64,000 nt of DNA, from assembly GCF_000227135.1 (NCBI RefSeq), contig NC_018259.1, forward strand, positions 1,382,619-1,446,618, given 5' to 3'. The notes beneath the pieces are model-generated. The model saw only the letters and a list, made by a program, of their open reading frames with translations, ran no database searches and was not told the origin of the DNA. Origin of the DNA: Leishmania donovani. Its lineage: Eukaryota; Euglenozoa; Kinetoplastea; Trypanosomatida; Trypanosomatidae. Positions 45,441-54,906 of the stretch are shown here, piece by piece (positions within the stretch are counted from its first letter, which is position 1; each line of letters starts with the position of its first letter). The position numbers and the translations under genes were made by a program.

Positions 45441-45824
45441 ATGTCTGCGGAGCAGATTGAAGGCGTTATTGAGCGCATCACGTACACCAAGGGCGTGCTG
45501 GGTGTGGTGGTGTGCACGTCCGAAGGGACTCCCATACGCGACAGCTTCCAAAACCTCGACAGGTCTCTGGCCCAGTCCTACGCAGCCATGGCGGCTGATT
45601 TAGCACGACAGGCGGCAATGCTGTTCACACCTGTAAAGTCTCACCGTGCTGCCTCTGAGTCCTCACCCCAAATGGGAGCGAAGAAGCAGATCACCACTAC
45701 GCCACCACCACCCATTCAGGAGAGCTCCGTAGAGCTCATTCGCGTCCGCACGCTGCTGCATGAGATCATCATCCGCTGCAGCGATGACTTCCTTATCGCC
45801 GTAGTACAGGAGCCTGTTGTTTGA
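45441..45824 (+). CDS. DYNLRB: roadblock/LC7-type dynein light chain
   Basis: 127 residues. 'EQIEGVIERITYTKGVLGVVVCTSEGTPIRDSF' (4-36) and 'VELIRVRTLLHEIIIRCSDDFLIAVVQEP' (97-125) match the two halves of roadblock/LC7 domains: helix, 'GV.GV.V...+G.P++.t', then 'LR+.t...EI+v..d.dfll.VIQ.P'. Typical members are ~96-100 residues; this one has a ~30-residue polar, Pro-rich insert (about 66-95, including TTTPPPPIQ) between the central helix and the last strands. LC7 dimers bind the dynein intermediate chain in cytoplasmic, axonemal and IFT dyneins. In a flagellate any of these is possible. Confidence 0.9.
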   Translation: MSAEQIEGVIERITYTKGVLGVVVCTSEGTPIRDSFQNLDRSLAQSYAAMAADLARQAAMLFTPVKSHRAASESSPQMGAKKQITTTPPPPIQESSVELIRVRTLLHEIIIRCSDDFLIAVVQEPVV

Positions 45825-45872
45825 CCGCAGCGGTAGTGGCGCGCGCTCTTTCTCTGCGCATCGCTCTCTATC

Positions 45873-45892
45873 TGTGTGTGTGTGTGTGTGTG
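45873..45892. repeat. (GT)10 microsatellite
   Basis: An uninterrupted TG tract of ~20 nt, about 50 nt after the LC7 stop codon, complementary to the CA tract at 46057-46071. Confidence 0.9.
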
Positions 45893-46040
45893 TACGTCTG
45901 TCTGCATGTGGTACACGCGTGCGCGTGGCGGGTTTGTTTTTGAATGCTTGTTATATGTGGCCGGTGCTGTATGGCGGCTTGCATGCGCATGTTGGCGAGG
46001 ACCAGGACGGTTCGGCGAAGCGAGAGGAGGACGAGGGGAG

Positions 46041-46071
46041 CCCCCCCCCCCCCCACCACACACACACACAC
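46041..46071. repeat. poly(C) tract followed by (CA)n
   Basis: 14 C followed by ACCACACACACACACACACA in the presumed 3' UTR of the LC7 gene. Confidence 0.88.
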
Positions 46072-46502
46072 AGGGCGGTGCGCATGTACACAAGCGTTTT
46101 GTTTCTGCATCTCTTATTCTCTTGATTGGTGGCGTCGCACAAGCTGCTCAGGCGGTGGTGCGCGTGAGATGATGCTACTGTCTTGCGCTGCGTGCGAAGG
46201 AAACACACACACACACGCACAAGAAATGCTGAGTGCAGCAGCCGCAGACTGCGATCTGGCAGCGACGCACACGCACACCACCATCACAGGAAATTGCTGT
46301 GCTGGATGCACCAGAAGGTGCCATGGCTTCTTCTGTTCGGTTTCCTGCGTGAGCGGGCACAGATGTGATAAGACTTCTACCAACCATCATCGAGGCCCGG
46401 AAGGGCAGCCCTTCCCCTACCACAAAAAAAAAAGAAGGCAGCGGAGGTGGCCGAGAGACCAGTGCTCACGTTGCTCGAGCTGTTGCTGGCGGTGTGCGTC
46501 CG

Positions 46503-46551
46503 CTTCTCCTGCCCTATCTTACTCTTCTTTCTTGCCGACTTCCTCGCCAAG
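46503..46551 (+). promoter_or_regulatory. predicted trans-splice acceptor for exonuclease gene
   Basis: A CTTCTCCTGCCCTATCTTAC..CTTCTTTCTTG..CTTCCTCG tract is followed by CCAAG; AG at 46550-46551, 105 nt upstream of the ATG at 46656. It argues against any start further upstream. Confidence 0.5.
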
Positions 46552-46655
46552 CGAGAACACCCGCGCATTACGTAAAGACATGCACGAGCGCCAGAGGACT
46601 CAGGAGAGTCATCGTGCCGCCGTCACCGCTGCCAGTGGTCCTGCATCCTTTTTGC

Positions 46656-48377
46656 ATGCGCACAACGCACCGCATACTCCTCGGCGCCCAGCCGCCACCG
46701 CCGCGCAGCTACGCCCTTGACCTGGAGTACGTCAAGTTCAACGGTAACTCGTATGTGCGTTCACTGGCCTTGGTGCCATTTACGCGGGCAGAGCTGCCAT
46801 CGCGGCGCCCGCCCCAAGCGAGCGAGGCCCATGCCCGGGCATGCAGTCCAAATAGCAGCCGAGTGCAGTTGCCGCCCCACACGTTGACCGAACTTGGGGG
46901 TGCCCCGACGGTGTTGGAGTTGAACCCGAGGGAGGTGATGCGGTTGGCGGAGCCGCTACCGTGCGGCCACCTTCTTCTGCCAAAAATTCAAAAGGCTCTC
47001 GTGCAAGGAGCGGCCCTGGAGGAGCTGCGGGCCCCACTTGAGGCGGAGGCGCGCGGCGCCATGGCGTCTTTTCTCGGTCCTCGCCGAGCTCTGCGGAAAG
47101 AGGGGAAGAAGGCGACGAGAGAGGAAAACGATCTTTGGGCGCTTGCGGCGCTCCGCCACGGCGAGTCGTCAGGAGGTGAAACCGACGCCGCGGCAGATTT
47201 CGTGGACGAGGCGAACGCCTTTCCAGTTTTGGAGAGAGAAAGTGCGTCTTCATTGCCGGCAGCCGACCCCACCACAGTGGCTCAGACACTGGTAGTGAGG
47301 GAGTTGCAGATACGACTGAGCACCGTGCAGTTCTTCAAGGGGCTGGACCCGTTCGGGATCCCGAACATCCACCGGTTCAACCGCGAGGCACTCGAGTTGC
47401 TCTATGCTGCGCCGGTGGAGTCACCGGACTTTGCCGCGGCGTCGCAGCATATTGGCGGCTTGCGTGCCTACAGCAAAGGCAGGCAAGGCTACAAGTCGCT
47501 CGCGTACCTCTCTCGCCACCACCCACAGCTCCTGCAGGCCCTCCTACGCCGCAGCTTTGAGAGGCCTTCTGCGTGGTACAGCTGGCTCGCTGACTGCGCG
47601 TCGTCTGTCGAGGCAAACTTGATTGAGGTGCGCAACGCACACCGCGACGGCACTCACGCCAGTGCGTGGCGTGACGTTGCCCGCTCAACTGGCGGCGCAG
47701 CGGTCGACGCCGATCGCGTTCAGGCAGCGTCTGCCCTGGTGCTGGCGTCCTCGTCTCTTAACTTCCAGGAGAGCCTTACGATGCAAGATCTGGCCAAGCA
47801 GATCAATCTGCTGTGGCGCGGTCTCGTGCATGCGCCTGAAAGCCCCTACAGCGGAGGCGAGGGCGCGTCGCTGTGCTCTCGTGCGAAGGTGTACGTTTAC
47901 GGCAGCAGCGACGCCTCCGTCCTTCACCGCACGCTGGGACTGGCGTTCACTGGGACACCCCTACCGTGCCATCTCTCAGAGCGAGGTCGCCGGGCAGGCT
48001 CTCGCTATGCCGGGTCGAAGCAGCTACCTGATGTGGCTGCTGCTGCCCACGCCGCTGCGTTGAGCTCTGCGCACCGGACACCACCCCGGCCGCTTCGGCT
48101 GCTGAGCTCGCCCCTGGAGGCGGTGATAGTGGATGCCACCCGACACCCTCTCTTCACGGCGGCCGGCTTCGCCCCTTCGCCCAAGCAGCCGCCATCGCTG
48201 ATGACGGCACTGGAGAAAGCTGCAAACAGTGACGCGACGGCAGCGGAGCTTTTGTCGGCGCCGCAGTGGCACGATCCGCTGTGGGATGCCCAGGCGCTTG
48301 CGTGCGTCTGTGCCTGTGCTGGCATGGCGCGCACTCCTGACGAAGGGGAAAAGGGTAGGAAAGCGCAGCACACGTGA
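46656..48377 (+). CDS. divergent DEDDh 3'-5' exonuclease-like protein
   Basis: 573 residues; first in-frame ATG after the predicted acceptor. The four acidic residues and the histidine of DnaQ-type DEDDh exonucleases can be assigned. Motif I is 'YALDLEYV' (D22, E24). Motif II is 'KVYVYGSSDASVLHRTL' (D419), like the 'hD' strand-helix. Motif III is 'HDPLWDAQALACV' (H539, D544), a good match to H.AL.DA.A.A. Between motifs I and II are nearly 400 residues, far more than the ~80-100 usual, containing Glu/Arg-rich helices and a segment 'FKGLDPFGIPNIHRFN...YSKGRQGYKSLAYLSRHHPQLLQALL'. An active two-metal 3'-5' exonuclease acting on RNA or DNA is predicted; substrate and location are unknown. The short Arg-containing N-terminus could be a mitochondrial signal. 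Confidence 0.75.
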   Translation: MRTTHRILLGAQPPPPRSYALDLEYVKFNGNSYVRSLALVPFTRAELPSRRPPQASEAHARACSPNSSRVQLPPHTLTELGGAPTVLELNPREVMRLAEPLPCGHLLLPKIQKALVQGAALEELRAPLEAEARGAMASFLGPRRALRKEGKKATREENDLWALAALRHGESSGGETDAAADFVDEANAFPVLERESASSLPAADPTTVAQTLVVRELQIRLSTVQFFKGLDPFGIPNIHRFNREALELLYAAPVESPDFAAASQHIGGLRAYSKGRQGYKSLAYLSRHHPQLLQALLRRSFERPSAWYSWLADCASSVEANLIEVRNAHRDGTHASAWRDVARSTGGAAVDADRVQAASALVLASSSLNFQESLTMQDLAKQINLLWRGLVHAPESPYSGGEGASLCSRAKVYVYGSSDASVLHRTLGLAFTGTPLPCHLSERGRRAGSRYAGSKQLPDVAAAAHAAALSSAHRTPPRPLRLLSSPLEAVIVDATRHPLFTAAGFAPSPKQPPSLMTALEKAANSDATAAELLSAPQWHDPLWDAQALACVCACAGMARTPDEGEKGRKAQHT

Positions 48378-48952
48378 GACACTGTGCACTGTGCACTGTG
48401 CGTGTGTGTGCGTGCGTGACTGCGTCTCCACGGACTGCGGACGCCTAAGCCCCGACCCCCCTCCGCTGAGAAAAGCACTGCAAGCTCAGCGAGATAGACA
48501 GCGCGCCAAGCAGCAAAGGGGGAGGGGGGAGAGCATTACACCCACACTTGGCAGGCGGGCAAGCGGCATGGTGTGATGTATCAGATTCCTGAAGGCCTTG
48601 CAGCTCTGTTCAGGGACGGTTGAACAAGAGAGACCGCAGCATTCACCTTCAACGTGCCCCCTCCTCTACTGCCGCTGCGGCAGCGCTGTCTCCGCCCAGC
48701 CAGTTCACCCGAGTCCATCGACGGTAGCACCGACCACTCACCTTGAGAGTCCTTTTCGCCTTCTTTTTTTTCGAGGACACTGGCCCGCTTTCACGTCTCT
48801 CCGTTGCCCCAGCCCACGGAGCAGAGCTGTTCGCTTGTGCAGTCTTGAGTGGCGAGTTGCCCCTCCAGGCAAGACGGAGAGGCGTCTTTGAGCTTCCTCA
48901 TTCCTGTGCTTACAGAGAACGCTCGCGAGAGAAGCGAGGCACATGCTGGCAC

Positions 48953-48990
48953 CGGCTTCTGCCTGCCTGCCTGCCTGCTGCTGCTGCTGC
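48953..48990. repeat. (TGCC)n-(TGC)n compound microsatellite
   Basis: About four TGCC units followed by about five TGC units, upstream of the predicted acceptor for the next gene. Confidence 0.85.
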
Positions 48991-49062
48991 TGTTGCTCTC
49001 GCCCCAATGCACTTCAGCCCGTTGACTGCCTTGCATCTTGTTGGCCGATCACGGCACACCGA

Positions 49063-49138
49063 CTCTTCCTCTCTGCCTCTTCGCTTCTTTTCGCTTTCTC
49101 TGCACGCCTGTGCGGGACTGCCATGCGCCAACCCGCAG
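49063..49138 (+). promoter_or_regulatory. predicted trans-splice acceptor for NSUN-like gene
   Basis: CTCTTCCTCTCTGCCTCTTC and a following CTTCTTTTCGCTTTCTCTG tract, then AG at 49137-49138 in CCCGCAG, 122 nt before the ATG. Confidence 0.5.
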
Positions 49139-49259
49139 CGAAGCGGGAAGGGGGCCGTGCCATCCACGTCGCCACACATACACGCGCGAACGCGCAATCA
49201 GGAATACCCCCTCCCCCCACACGTGCCGCGTGTGCGGTCACCGATATCACGCACAGGCC

Positions 49260-52200
49260 ATGCTGACCCTCACTCGTCGAGTGGCCGGCCACCACGCCAA
49301 GCAGCGCCTGCCGCGCAGTCTGCGAGGGCTGCCCACCCCTAGCATACGGCGTGAATGGGGCAACATGAAGAACCTGTCGAGTGAGGAGAAGAGGGAGCTG
49401 CTGCGCGGTGCATGGCGAGAGGCGACCCCTGTTCAACTGGTGCCGGACCCGAGCAGTCGAGATAGCGGCGCTACATCGGAGCCCATCACATTCGCTACAG
49501 ACGAGGCGGCAGACCGCTATCTGGCCGAAGAGGAGGAGGATGAGGTGGCGGAGATGCACGAGTCCACGCTGGCCCTGGCGCGGCGCTTCTTTGTGGAGCT
49601 GGCAGGGGCAGCGGATGAGGAAGTGGATGGGACGCAGATGCCACCGGCCCCCCAGTCGGACGAGGAGCGCCGTCGCGAAATGCGTGACGTGCAGCGCGAG
49701 TTCTTTGGTGACTTCTACGTGGAGCAGGGCATCATTGACGAGTCAGAACGATACGCGTTTGTGGACACCATGCTACGGCCTTCACGGCCTCTCTTCCTGG
49801 TGAACAGTGTCCTGCCATTGACGCGGCTCACGGTGCGGGATCAGCTCGAGGTGCACAGCACAGCCTCCACGGGCCTCGACAGCGGCATCGGGAGCAGCGG
49901 CTCGGCGGGTGTGGCAGGCGCGCCTTACGCGTTACCCGTCTTCGCGCCGACGCCCTTCGACCCGTGCCTGTACGCCGTGCCCCTTCCGCCCACCCAGGCG
50001 TTTGGCGCACCGCTCCATGTCTGCTTCTCCGCCGCAACGTCGCGATTGCAGTCACGGGTGCCTCACACCGATGCTGCTACTCCAGTCATTCGTGGTGATT
50101 GTGCATCGTCCGTGCTTATTCCGAAAGAAGCACCCAGCGCCACCGGTGATCAAGCAGCGTCGCCCTCCGCTGCTGCATCAGTTGACCTCATCGCCGACGC
50201 CGATGCGCTTGGTGCGATGATGCTGGACGCGCCGCCGTACGTGGGGGCAGACTCTTCTCAATCGCCAGCCGCAGGCCGGTCTGTGTCTCTGACGAATGCC
50301 CCAAGAGAGCCAGCAGCGGCAGCAGCGAGCGACAGAACAGCTGCATCTGCGCTTGCCGTGGCGGCTCCAGCTCCGAGCCTTCCAACGCAGCCGCCAAGCC
50401 TCGCTCATATGTACTGGCTGCAGCGCCAGGTGGCCAGCAATACTGTCCTCCACGTGGACGACATATCGCTTGTGGTGTCGCTGCTGAGTGTGCGGCTTGC
50501 AGCTGTCGCTGTGTCCAGCGAGGATAGCGCGCCACAACCCTACGAAGTCGTGCTCTGCCAAGCGAGTGACCGAGACGAGACGGCCTGCACGTACCACACG
50601 GAAATCGTGCATTATCTCTTTCGAGCTGCGCAGGCGGAATCCAGCGACCCAGCCGCGGCGGACCGCTTGGCGCGTGTGGTGATCGTCGTCGAGGATGCAT
50701 CTTTCACAGGCCGCACCGCGGCGCATCGACACCAGGTGAAAGGTGGGGAGCACAAAGGCTTGAGGTCACAACATCGTCAGACCAATGTGGCGTCACTTCC
50801 GTGTGACGAGTCCGCTGTGGCGGTGACGGACCGGTACCCGAACGTGGTGTATCTCCAACCTCGTTCGCCAAACCGGAGGGGGCGGCCACTTACGCCTCCG
50901 CGTTGCAGCTTGACGGACGGCAGCTCAGAAGCGGCGGTTTCGAGCCTTCTCAGCAGAGTGGTGCTGTGCGTTCCCGCAACATCGCAGGACGGTGTTCGCC
51001 CCCGTGGCTGGCTCGCCGGTGGCAACGAAGAGGCCGCCGACGAAGACTCCGATCTCGCGCCGTTGGGAGGGCACACACCGTCGTCGTATCGCCGCGGTGC
51101 TTACAGCTTCGTGTCAAGGGCGCCGCCGAACACCTTCGTGGAACGCTGCCAGAGGGCGAGCGCCAACTTCTCCAAGTTGCAGAAGCAGCTCTACGCGGCC
51201 ATACATGCTGTGAGGGCGGACAGCTGTGGTTGGGTCATCTACGCCACTCAGAGCGCCAACGTAATCGAGAACGAGGCAGTTGTGTGCGCTGTTTTGCAGC
51301 GCATTCGCATGGAGGGTGGCGGGTTGCAGCTGCGGCTACCGCAACAGTCGTGCACGGCGGAGAGGGGGGCGGCCGACGACGGTGCGGCGGCTGCAGGGCA
51401 TGTGAGGCGACCGTTGGGCGTGGAGTGCGTCCCGCTAGATTCACCTGCCATGGAAGCGTGCATGGCATCCCCAGAGGCCACCTCCTTGCTGCGATTGCTC
51501 TGCAGCGAGGGTCGGCCGGGCCTCAGCACATGGGCTGCTATCGAAGACGGATCTGCGGGGCAAGAGGCGGAGCAGTACAGCCCGGAGCTGCGCGATTCCG
51601 TTGCCCAGGCGGCGTGGCGAACTGACCCGATGCGGACGGGCAGTGACGGCGGCTTTGTGGTGTGCCTGCGCGTAACGTCAGCAGCTCAGCTTCGGGAGCA
51701 TGAACATGGGCGAAGCGGCGGAGCGGCTGCAAGTGTGCCGCCCCTGCCGTGCTTTTGGTGGACACATCCGGACAGCCACGTCGTCTCGGCACTGACACCG
51801 GCCACCTTCCAGTTTGTGCAGAACATGGAGCGAGCCGATGTCGCGGGGCGAGGGCGCTCGTCGAAGGCAGTCTCGAAGATTCTTCACGCGGGAGTGCCAG
51901 TAGGGTGCGCCCACCGGCTGCCCGCTGCGCCCGCCTCTGACTCTAGCCTCGGCGCTGCTGAGCCAGCACTACCAGCAGACTGCGGCATCAGTAGCGCGAC
52001 GTGCCACGTGGATGTCCTGGGCGCCCTGCGCCGATTGCTGCCGCACTTGACCCTTTCCGCTAAGGCCCTTTGTGAGCTGCTGCTGCTCAAGCATGTCCAG
52101 TCTCACGTGCTGCGCAGGCAACTGCGCCTGCTCCAGAAGCAGTCAATGGTTCAGCAGCGGCGGCAGCTCGGCGTTGAGGATTCGGCCACTGACACGGCGG

Positions 52201-52943
52201 CCGAGACGCGCAACTTTCTCACGGCAGTGGAGAAAGCAGCTGAGAACCATCTTCTGCTCTCCGCCCCATCCTCCGCGAAGCTGTCTGGCCGGTTCTACGT
52301 GTGGGTGGGCGCAGCTGCCGAGTCGCTCCTGCCGTCGTCCGGGATCAAGGCCACTGCTCAGGCAACGGGGAGCGCGGAGGCGCCGCCTGCTACTGCCGGC
52401 ACTGCTCTTCACCCCGCTGTCTTGGCCGAGTTGGAGGCGGCTGGCGTTGTGGCGGAGGTCGAGTACCGGCGCCACCCCACTCTCCGTGACCCTGCCTCGT
52501 CTGTCATCGACTTTACCGTGCGCCTCGATGTGCCCCCAGATATGCCAGAGCGATCCAAGCATCTTGCAGCGCTGGAGGAGTGGCGAGTGGCGCTGCGGGA
52601 CGCACTGCTGTACGTGCTTCGGCGCACCTGCAAGGACAGTGGCTCTGCTCGACTCTGGGCGAGCCCGTCCGTAGATAGCGCCAGCGTGTCCGCATCGCGG
52701 GTGGATGCCGATGGCGGTAGCGGTGCCGTGAGTGCGCCACGCACGGACGAGGTGCTCGAGCTTACAGAGAACGAATACGAGACTGTGCACACGGCACAGC
52801 ATGTGCCGACTGGCGGAGTGGCGCACCCTCACGCCCTCTGGGTTCGCCCTACCTTGCCCGGCATGGAGGCAGAGGACAGGAGGGCGGACTGGCTGCACGA
52901 CACGAACTACCAGAAGTGGCGCCGACGTCGAGCGCAGCGGTGA
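49260..52943 (+). CDS. NSUN-like RNA methyltransferase homologue, probable pseudoenzyme
   Basis: 1227 residues from ATG 49260. The N-terminus (MLTLTRRVAGHHAKQRLPRS) looks like a mitochondrial targeting signal. The order of NOL1/NOP2/Sun (NSUN/Trm4) m5C methyltransferase elements can be followed. 'YEVVLCQASDRDETA' stands where the SAM motif VLD.CAAPG.KT belongs. 'RVVIVVEDASFTGRT' matches the strand-ND...R element. 'RVVLCVPATSQDGVR' (566-580) lies at motif IV, family (I/V)L.DVPCSGDG.(L/M)R, with Ala573 replacing the releasing Cys. 'FSKLQKQLYAAIHAVRADSCGWVIYATQSANVIENEAVV' is at motif VI, family LQ..LL..A...L..GG..VYSTCS..P.ENE.VV, with Gln664 replacing the nucleophilic Cys. 'GRFYVWV' follows. 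Large low-complexity inserts separate the blocks. With both cysteines and the SAM loop altered it should be inactive; a structural role, perhaps in mitoribosome assembly, is inferred. Confidence 0.8.
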   Translation: MLTLTRRVAGHHAKQRLPRSLRGLPTPSIRREWGNMKNLSSEEKRELLRGAWREATPVQLVPDPSSRDSGATSEPITFATDEAADRYLAEEEEDEVAEMHESTLALARRFFVELAGAADEEVDGTQMPPAPQSDEERRREMRDVQREFFGDFYVEQGIIDESERYAFVDTMLRPSRPLFLVNSVLPLTRLTVRDQLEVHSTASTGLDSGIGSSGSAGVAGAPYALPVFAPTPFDPCLYAVPLPPTQAFGAPLHVCFSAATSRLQSRVPHTDAATPVIRGDCASSVLIPKEAPSATGDQAASPSAAASVDLIADADALGAMMLDAPPYVGADSSQSPAAGRSVSLTNAPREPAAAAASDRTAASALAVAAPAPSLPTQPPSLAHMYWLQRQVASNTVLHVDDISLVVSLLSVRLAAVAVSSEDSAPQPYEVVLCQASDRDETACTYHTEIVHYLFRAAQAESSDPAAADRLARVVIVVEDASFTGRTAAHRHQVKGGEHKGLRSQHRQTNVASLPCDESAVAVTDRYPNVVYLQPRSPNRRGRPLTPPRCSLTDGSSEAAVSSLLSRVVLCVPATSQDGVRPRGWLAGGNEEAADEDSDLAPLGGHTPSSYRRGAYSFVSRAPPNTFVERCQRASANFSKLQKQLYAAIHAVRADSCGWVIYATQSANVIENEAVVCAVLQRIRMEGGGLQLRLPQQSCTAERGAADDGAAAAGHVRRPLGVECVPLDSPAMEACMASPEATSLLRLLCSEGRPGLSTWAAIEDGSAGQEAEQYSPELRDSVAQAAWRTDPMRTGSDGGFVVCLRVTSAAQLREHEHGRSGGAAASVPPLPCFWWTHPDSHVVSALTPATFQFVQNMERADVAGRGRSSKAVSKILHAGVPVGCAHRLPAAPASDSSLGAAEPALPADCGISSATCHVDVLGALRRLLPHLTLSAKALCELLLLKHVQSHVLRRQLRLLQKQSMVQQRRQLGVEDSATDTAAETRNFLTAVEKAAENHLLLSAPSSAKLSGRFYVWVGAAAESLLPSSGIKATAQATGSAEAPPATAGTALHPAVLAELEAAGVVAEVEYRRHPTLRDPASSVIDFTVRLDVPPDMPERSKHLAALEEWRVALRDALLYVLRRTCKDSGSARLWASPSVDSASVSASRVDADGGSGAVSAPRTDEVLELTENEYETVHTAQHVPTGGVAHPHALWVRPTLPGMEAEDRRADWLHDTNYQKWRRRRAQR

Positions 52944-53055
52944 ACTTGACGTCAGAGTCTCTCGGACTGCCATGGGCGTATGCGCGCTCATAAAGGGGTG
53001 CGCAGCCACCCTTAATCTCCTGCGTCTCCTTCCACTGCCATGTGTTTCGCTCAGC

Positions 53056-53082
53056 CACACACACACACACACACACACACAC
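53056..53082. repeat. (CA)13 microsatellite
   Basis: An uninterrupted CA tract in the presumed 3' UTR of the NSUN-like gene. Confidence 0.92.
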
Positions 53083-53660
53083 CACCTCTCTTTAACGGCA
53101 CAGAATTGCCTGGCACAGGCGCGCGCTCCTATGTCGCTAAAGCCGTGCGAGTGCGTACGTTCGCGGACCCGGCGGGGAGGTATAGGGGGCTCTGCTGGGG
53201 GCCGCGCCAAACTTGACTGAGCCTTTAAGGCTGGTATGTACCTCCTCGGATGCTAGCCCCTCCCTCTCCACCGACAACGGTTTCTTTCTATATTAGGAAT
53301 TCGGATCTGTGTGCCGGTTATGCGCTCTCCCTGCAGGAGCTTTCTGCGCTCTTTGCAGCGCTATCCACTCCGATGCATTCCGCGCCTATGCGCGCACACA
53401 CCCGTCTCCACAGCCATATGAAGGTACACAGTGGCGCGGGAGGTACTCCTCTTATCTCCTCTCCTCCCTCTCTCCGTGGGGCTTTTCATTTTGCTCTCTC
53501 GCACGCCTGCTCTTGACGAATCCACTGCTACGGTTGCTCATTTTGCGGCACCTGCGGTGTTGAGCAGCCGCGCACACGCAGACGCACACGCACTTAGACA
53601 CACACACACACACACACCCACACACGCGCGCAGAGGAGAGAACACGCTTCACGCACATTC

Positions 53661-53691
53661 TAGTTCTCTTATCTCCCCACACCACGCTCAG
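53661..53691 (+). promoter_or_regulatory. predicted trans-splice acceptor for 117-aa TM protein gene
   Basis: TAGTTCTCTTATCTCCCCAC followed by ACCACGCTCAG; AG at 53690-53691, 24 nt upstream of the ATG. Confidence 0.5.
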
Positions 53692-53715
53692 TGATTAAGT
53701 AGATTAGCGCGTGCC

Positions 53716-54069
53716 ATGCCGACGATCTCTGTACAGTCGGCTTCTGATTTTGCGCCGTCGGTGGGTGCAGAGGACACGACGCAGCAGCTCCTGTCCGGGT
53801 TCCAGTTCTTCTTGTTGTGCCTGATAGTGATAGCATCGTACTACGTGTCCTTGTGGATCTCTGCCCATGCGGTGGGAGAATCGACGGCATCGCTGAGTGC
53901 CCCCATCATCGCAGCTTCGAGCCTGTTTGCCGACGTTGGCAACACGATCCTAAAGAAGATCAACCGCCGTCGCCACCGCACGCAAGTCGGCGCCGTCTTC
54001 TACGAGGAGGAGGCCGATGACGCCAACAATATTTTCTCTGTAAACCAGCCTGGCACAGGCGTGCAGTAG
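53716..54069 (+). CDS. single-TM small membrane protein, 117 aa
   Basis: True ATG. Residues ~27-52 ('SGFQFFLLCLIVIASYYVSLWISAHA') form one strong membrane helix. It is preceded by a short acidic/polar N-terminus without a cleavable signal and followed by ~65 residues that start uncharged and end basic then acidic ('KKINRRRHRTQ', 'YEEEADDANN'). The flank charges are ambiguous, so topology is unclear. I recognise no family. Position after a clean acceptor and a typical size for trypanosomatid organelle membrane proteins support a real gene. Confidence 0.7.
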   Translation: MPTISVQSASDFAPSVGAEDTTQQLLSGFQFFLLCLIVIASYYVSLWISAHAVGESTASLSAPIIAASSLFADVGNTILKKINRRRHRTQVGAVFYEEEADDANNIFSVNQPGTGVQ

Positions 54070-54906
54070 GGCGCACCATGCGGACCTGGTGCAGCATACG
54101 CGGCTGCCTTTTTCTTCCCCTCTTCCGTTTTGTCTTCCACGTGGTAGGGGCAGATCTTCAGCGTTGGCGACTCGACCCCCCGGTGCACGCGTGTGCACAG
54201 GTATACCCCCACGTGGCTATGTCTGAGGTGTGGGCTGCCTCCTCTGCTGCCTGCGGACTCTTTTACTGCCACTCACGCTTCTCTCACTTCTTGCTCGTTG
54301 TCTCGCATTATTTGTTTTGTCTTGCTGTTCTTCTCGACTTGTTTCCGCTTCTTTTCCTCCCTCTGCGCACGCGCAGCGCGCGTGCGCATCTATGACCCTC
54401 CCCCTTTTTCTCCCCCTCTCTGTTGCACGCGTGCCCAAGTGTGTGCTGCGCGCGTTCTGATGCTTCATCCAGGTGCTTTCAGGCTCTCGTTGGTTTCTTT
54501 GCCGGCGTAAACGCACGCGGCGCCGCCTTTTTGTGGCTTGTGCGGAGTCCCCTGATGGAGGGAGGGGAGAGAAAACCGAAAGCGAACCTCGCGCTGTGAC
54601 GCATGCCGGATGGAGCCTCCGCGCGCTCTGCCGCTGCAAATGACTTCACGGGTGCGCTCCGGCACTTCTCCGGGAGGCGAAAGCTGCGCTGTTCTTCTCC
54701 AGAGAATGCAATGGCCCGCAGGAGTTGGGATTACTGTGCCTATCGACACGCGCTTACACGCAAATGCATACTGCCTCATCGTCTCTCCCGCCGTGTCTGC
54801 TGTCTCTCTCACTCATGCCGCCTTCCCATTACCACAACTAAAGATCCAGAGAATCAGCGACGACTAGCGGCCCCCCTCTTATCCTCTGAGCGGGTACAGA
54901 CGTCAG
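54070..54906 (+). other. intergenic region before coiled-coil gene
   Basis: 0.8 kb without a gene; pyrimidine-rich in 54275-54440 and again at 54768-54835. Confidence 0.5.
54768..54843 (+). promoter_or_regulatory. predicted trans-splice acceptor for 200-aa coiled-coil gene
   Basis: A CT-rich run (CTGCTGTCTCTCTCACTC and CGCCTTCCCATT) is followed by ACCACAACTAAAG; AG at 54842-54843, 63 nt upstream of the ATG. Confidence 0.45.

Larger units (their letters stand above)
45825..46655 (+). other. intergenic region with GT, poly(C) and CA repeats
   Basis: 0.8 kb without a gene. It contains GT at 45873-45892, C14 at 46041-46054 running into CA repeats (46055-46071), a 10-A run near 46425, and an acceptor at 46550-46551. 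Confidence 0.6.
48378..49259 (+). other. intergenic region before NSUN-like gene
   Basis: 0.9 kb without a gene. It has three ACTGTGC-type tandem units near 48382-48402, a TGCC/TGC microsatellite at about 48953-48990, and pyrimidine-rich DNA to an acceptor at 49137-49138. Confidence 0.5.
52944..53715 (+). other. intergenic region with CA repeats
   Basis: 0.8 kb, no gene. CA tracts lie at 53056-53082 and about 53597-53618; an acceptor is at 53690-53691. Confidence 0.55.

Noticed and set aside
46365..46655. N-terminal extension of the exonuclease-like gene
   Set aside because: No ATG before 46656 in this frame, and the acceptor at 46550-46551 would remove most of it from the mRNA.
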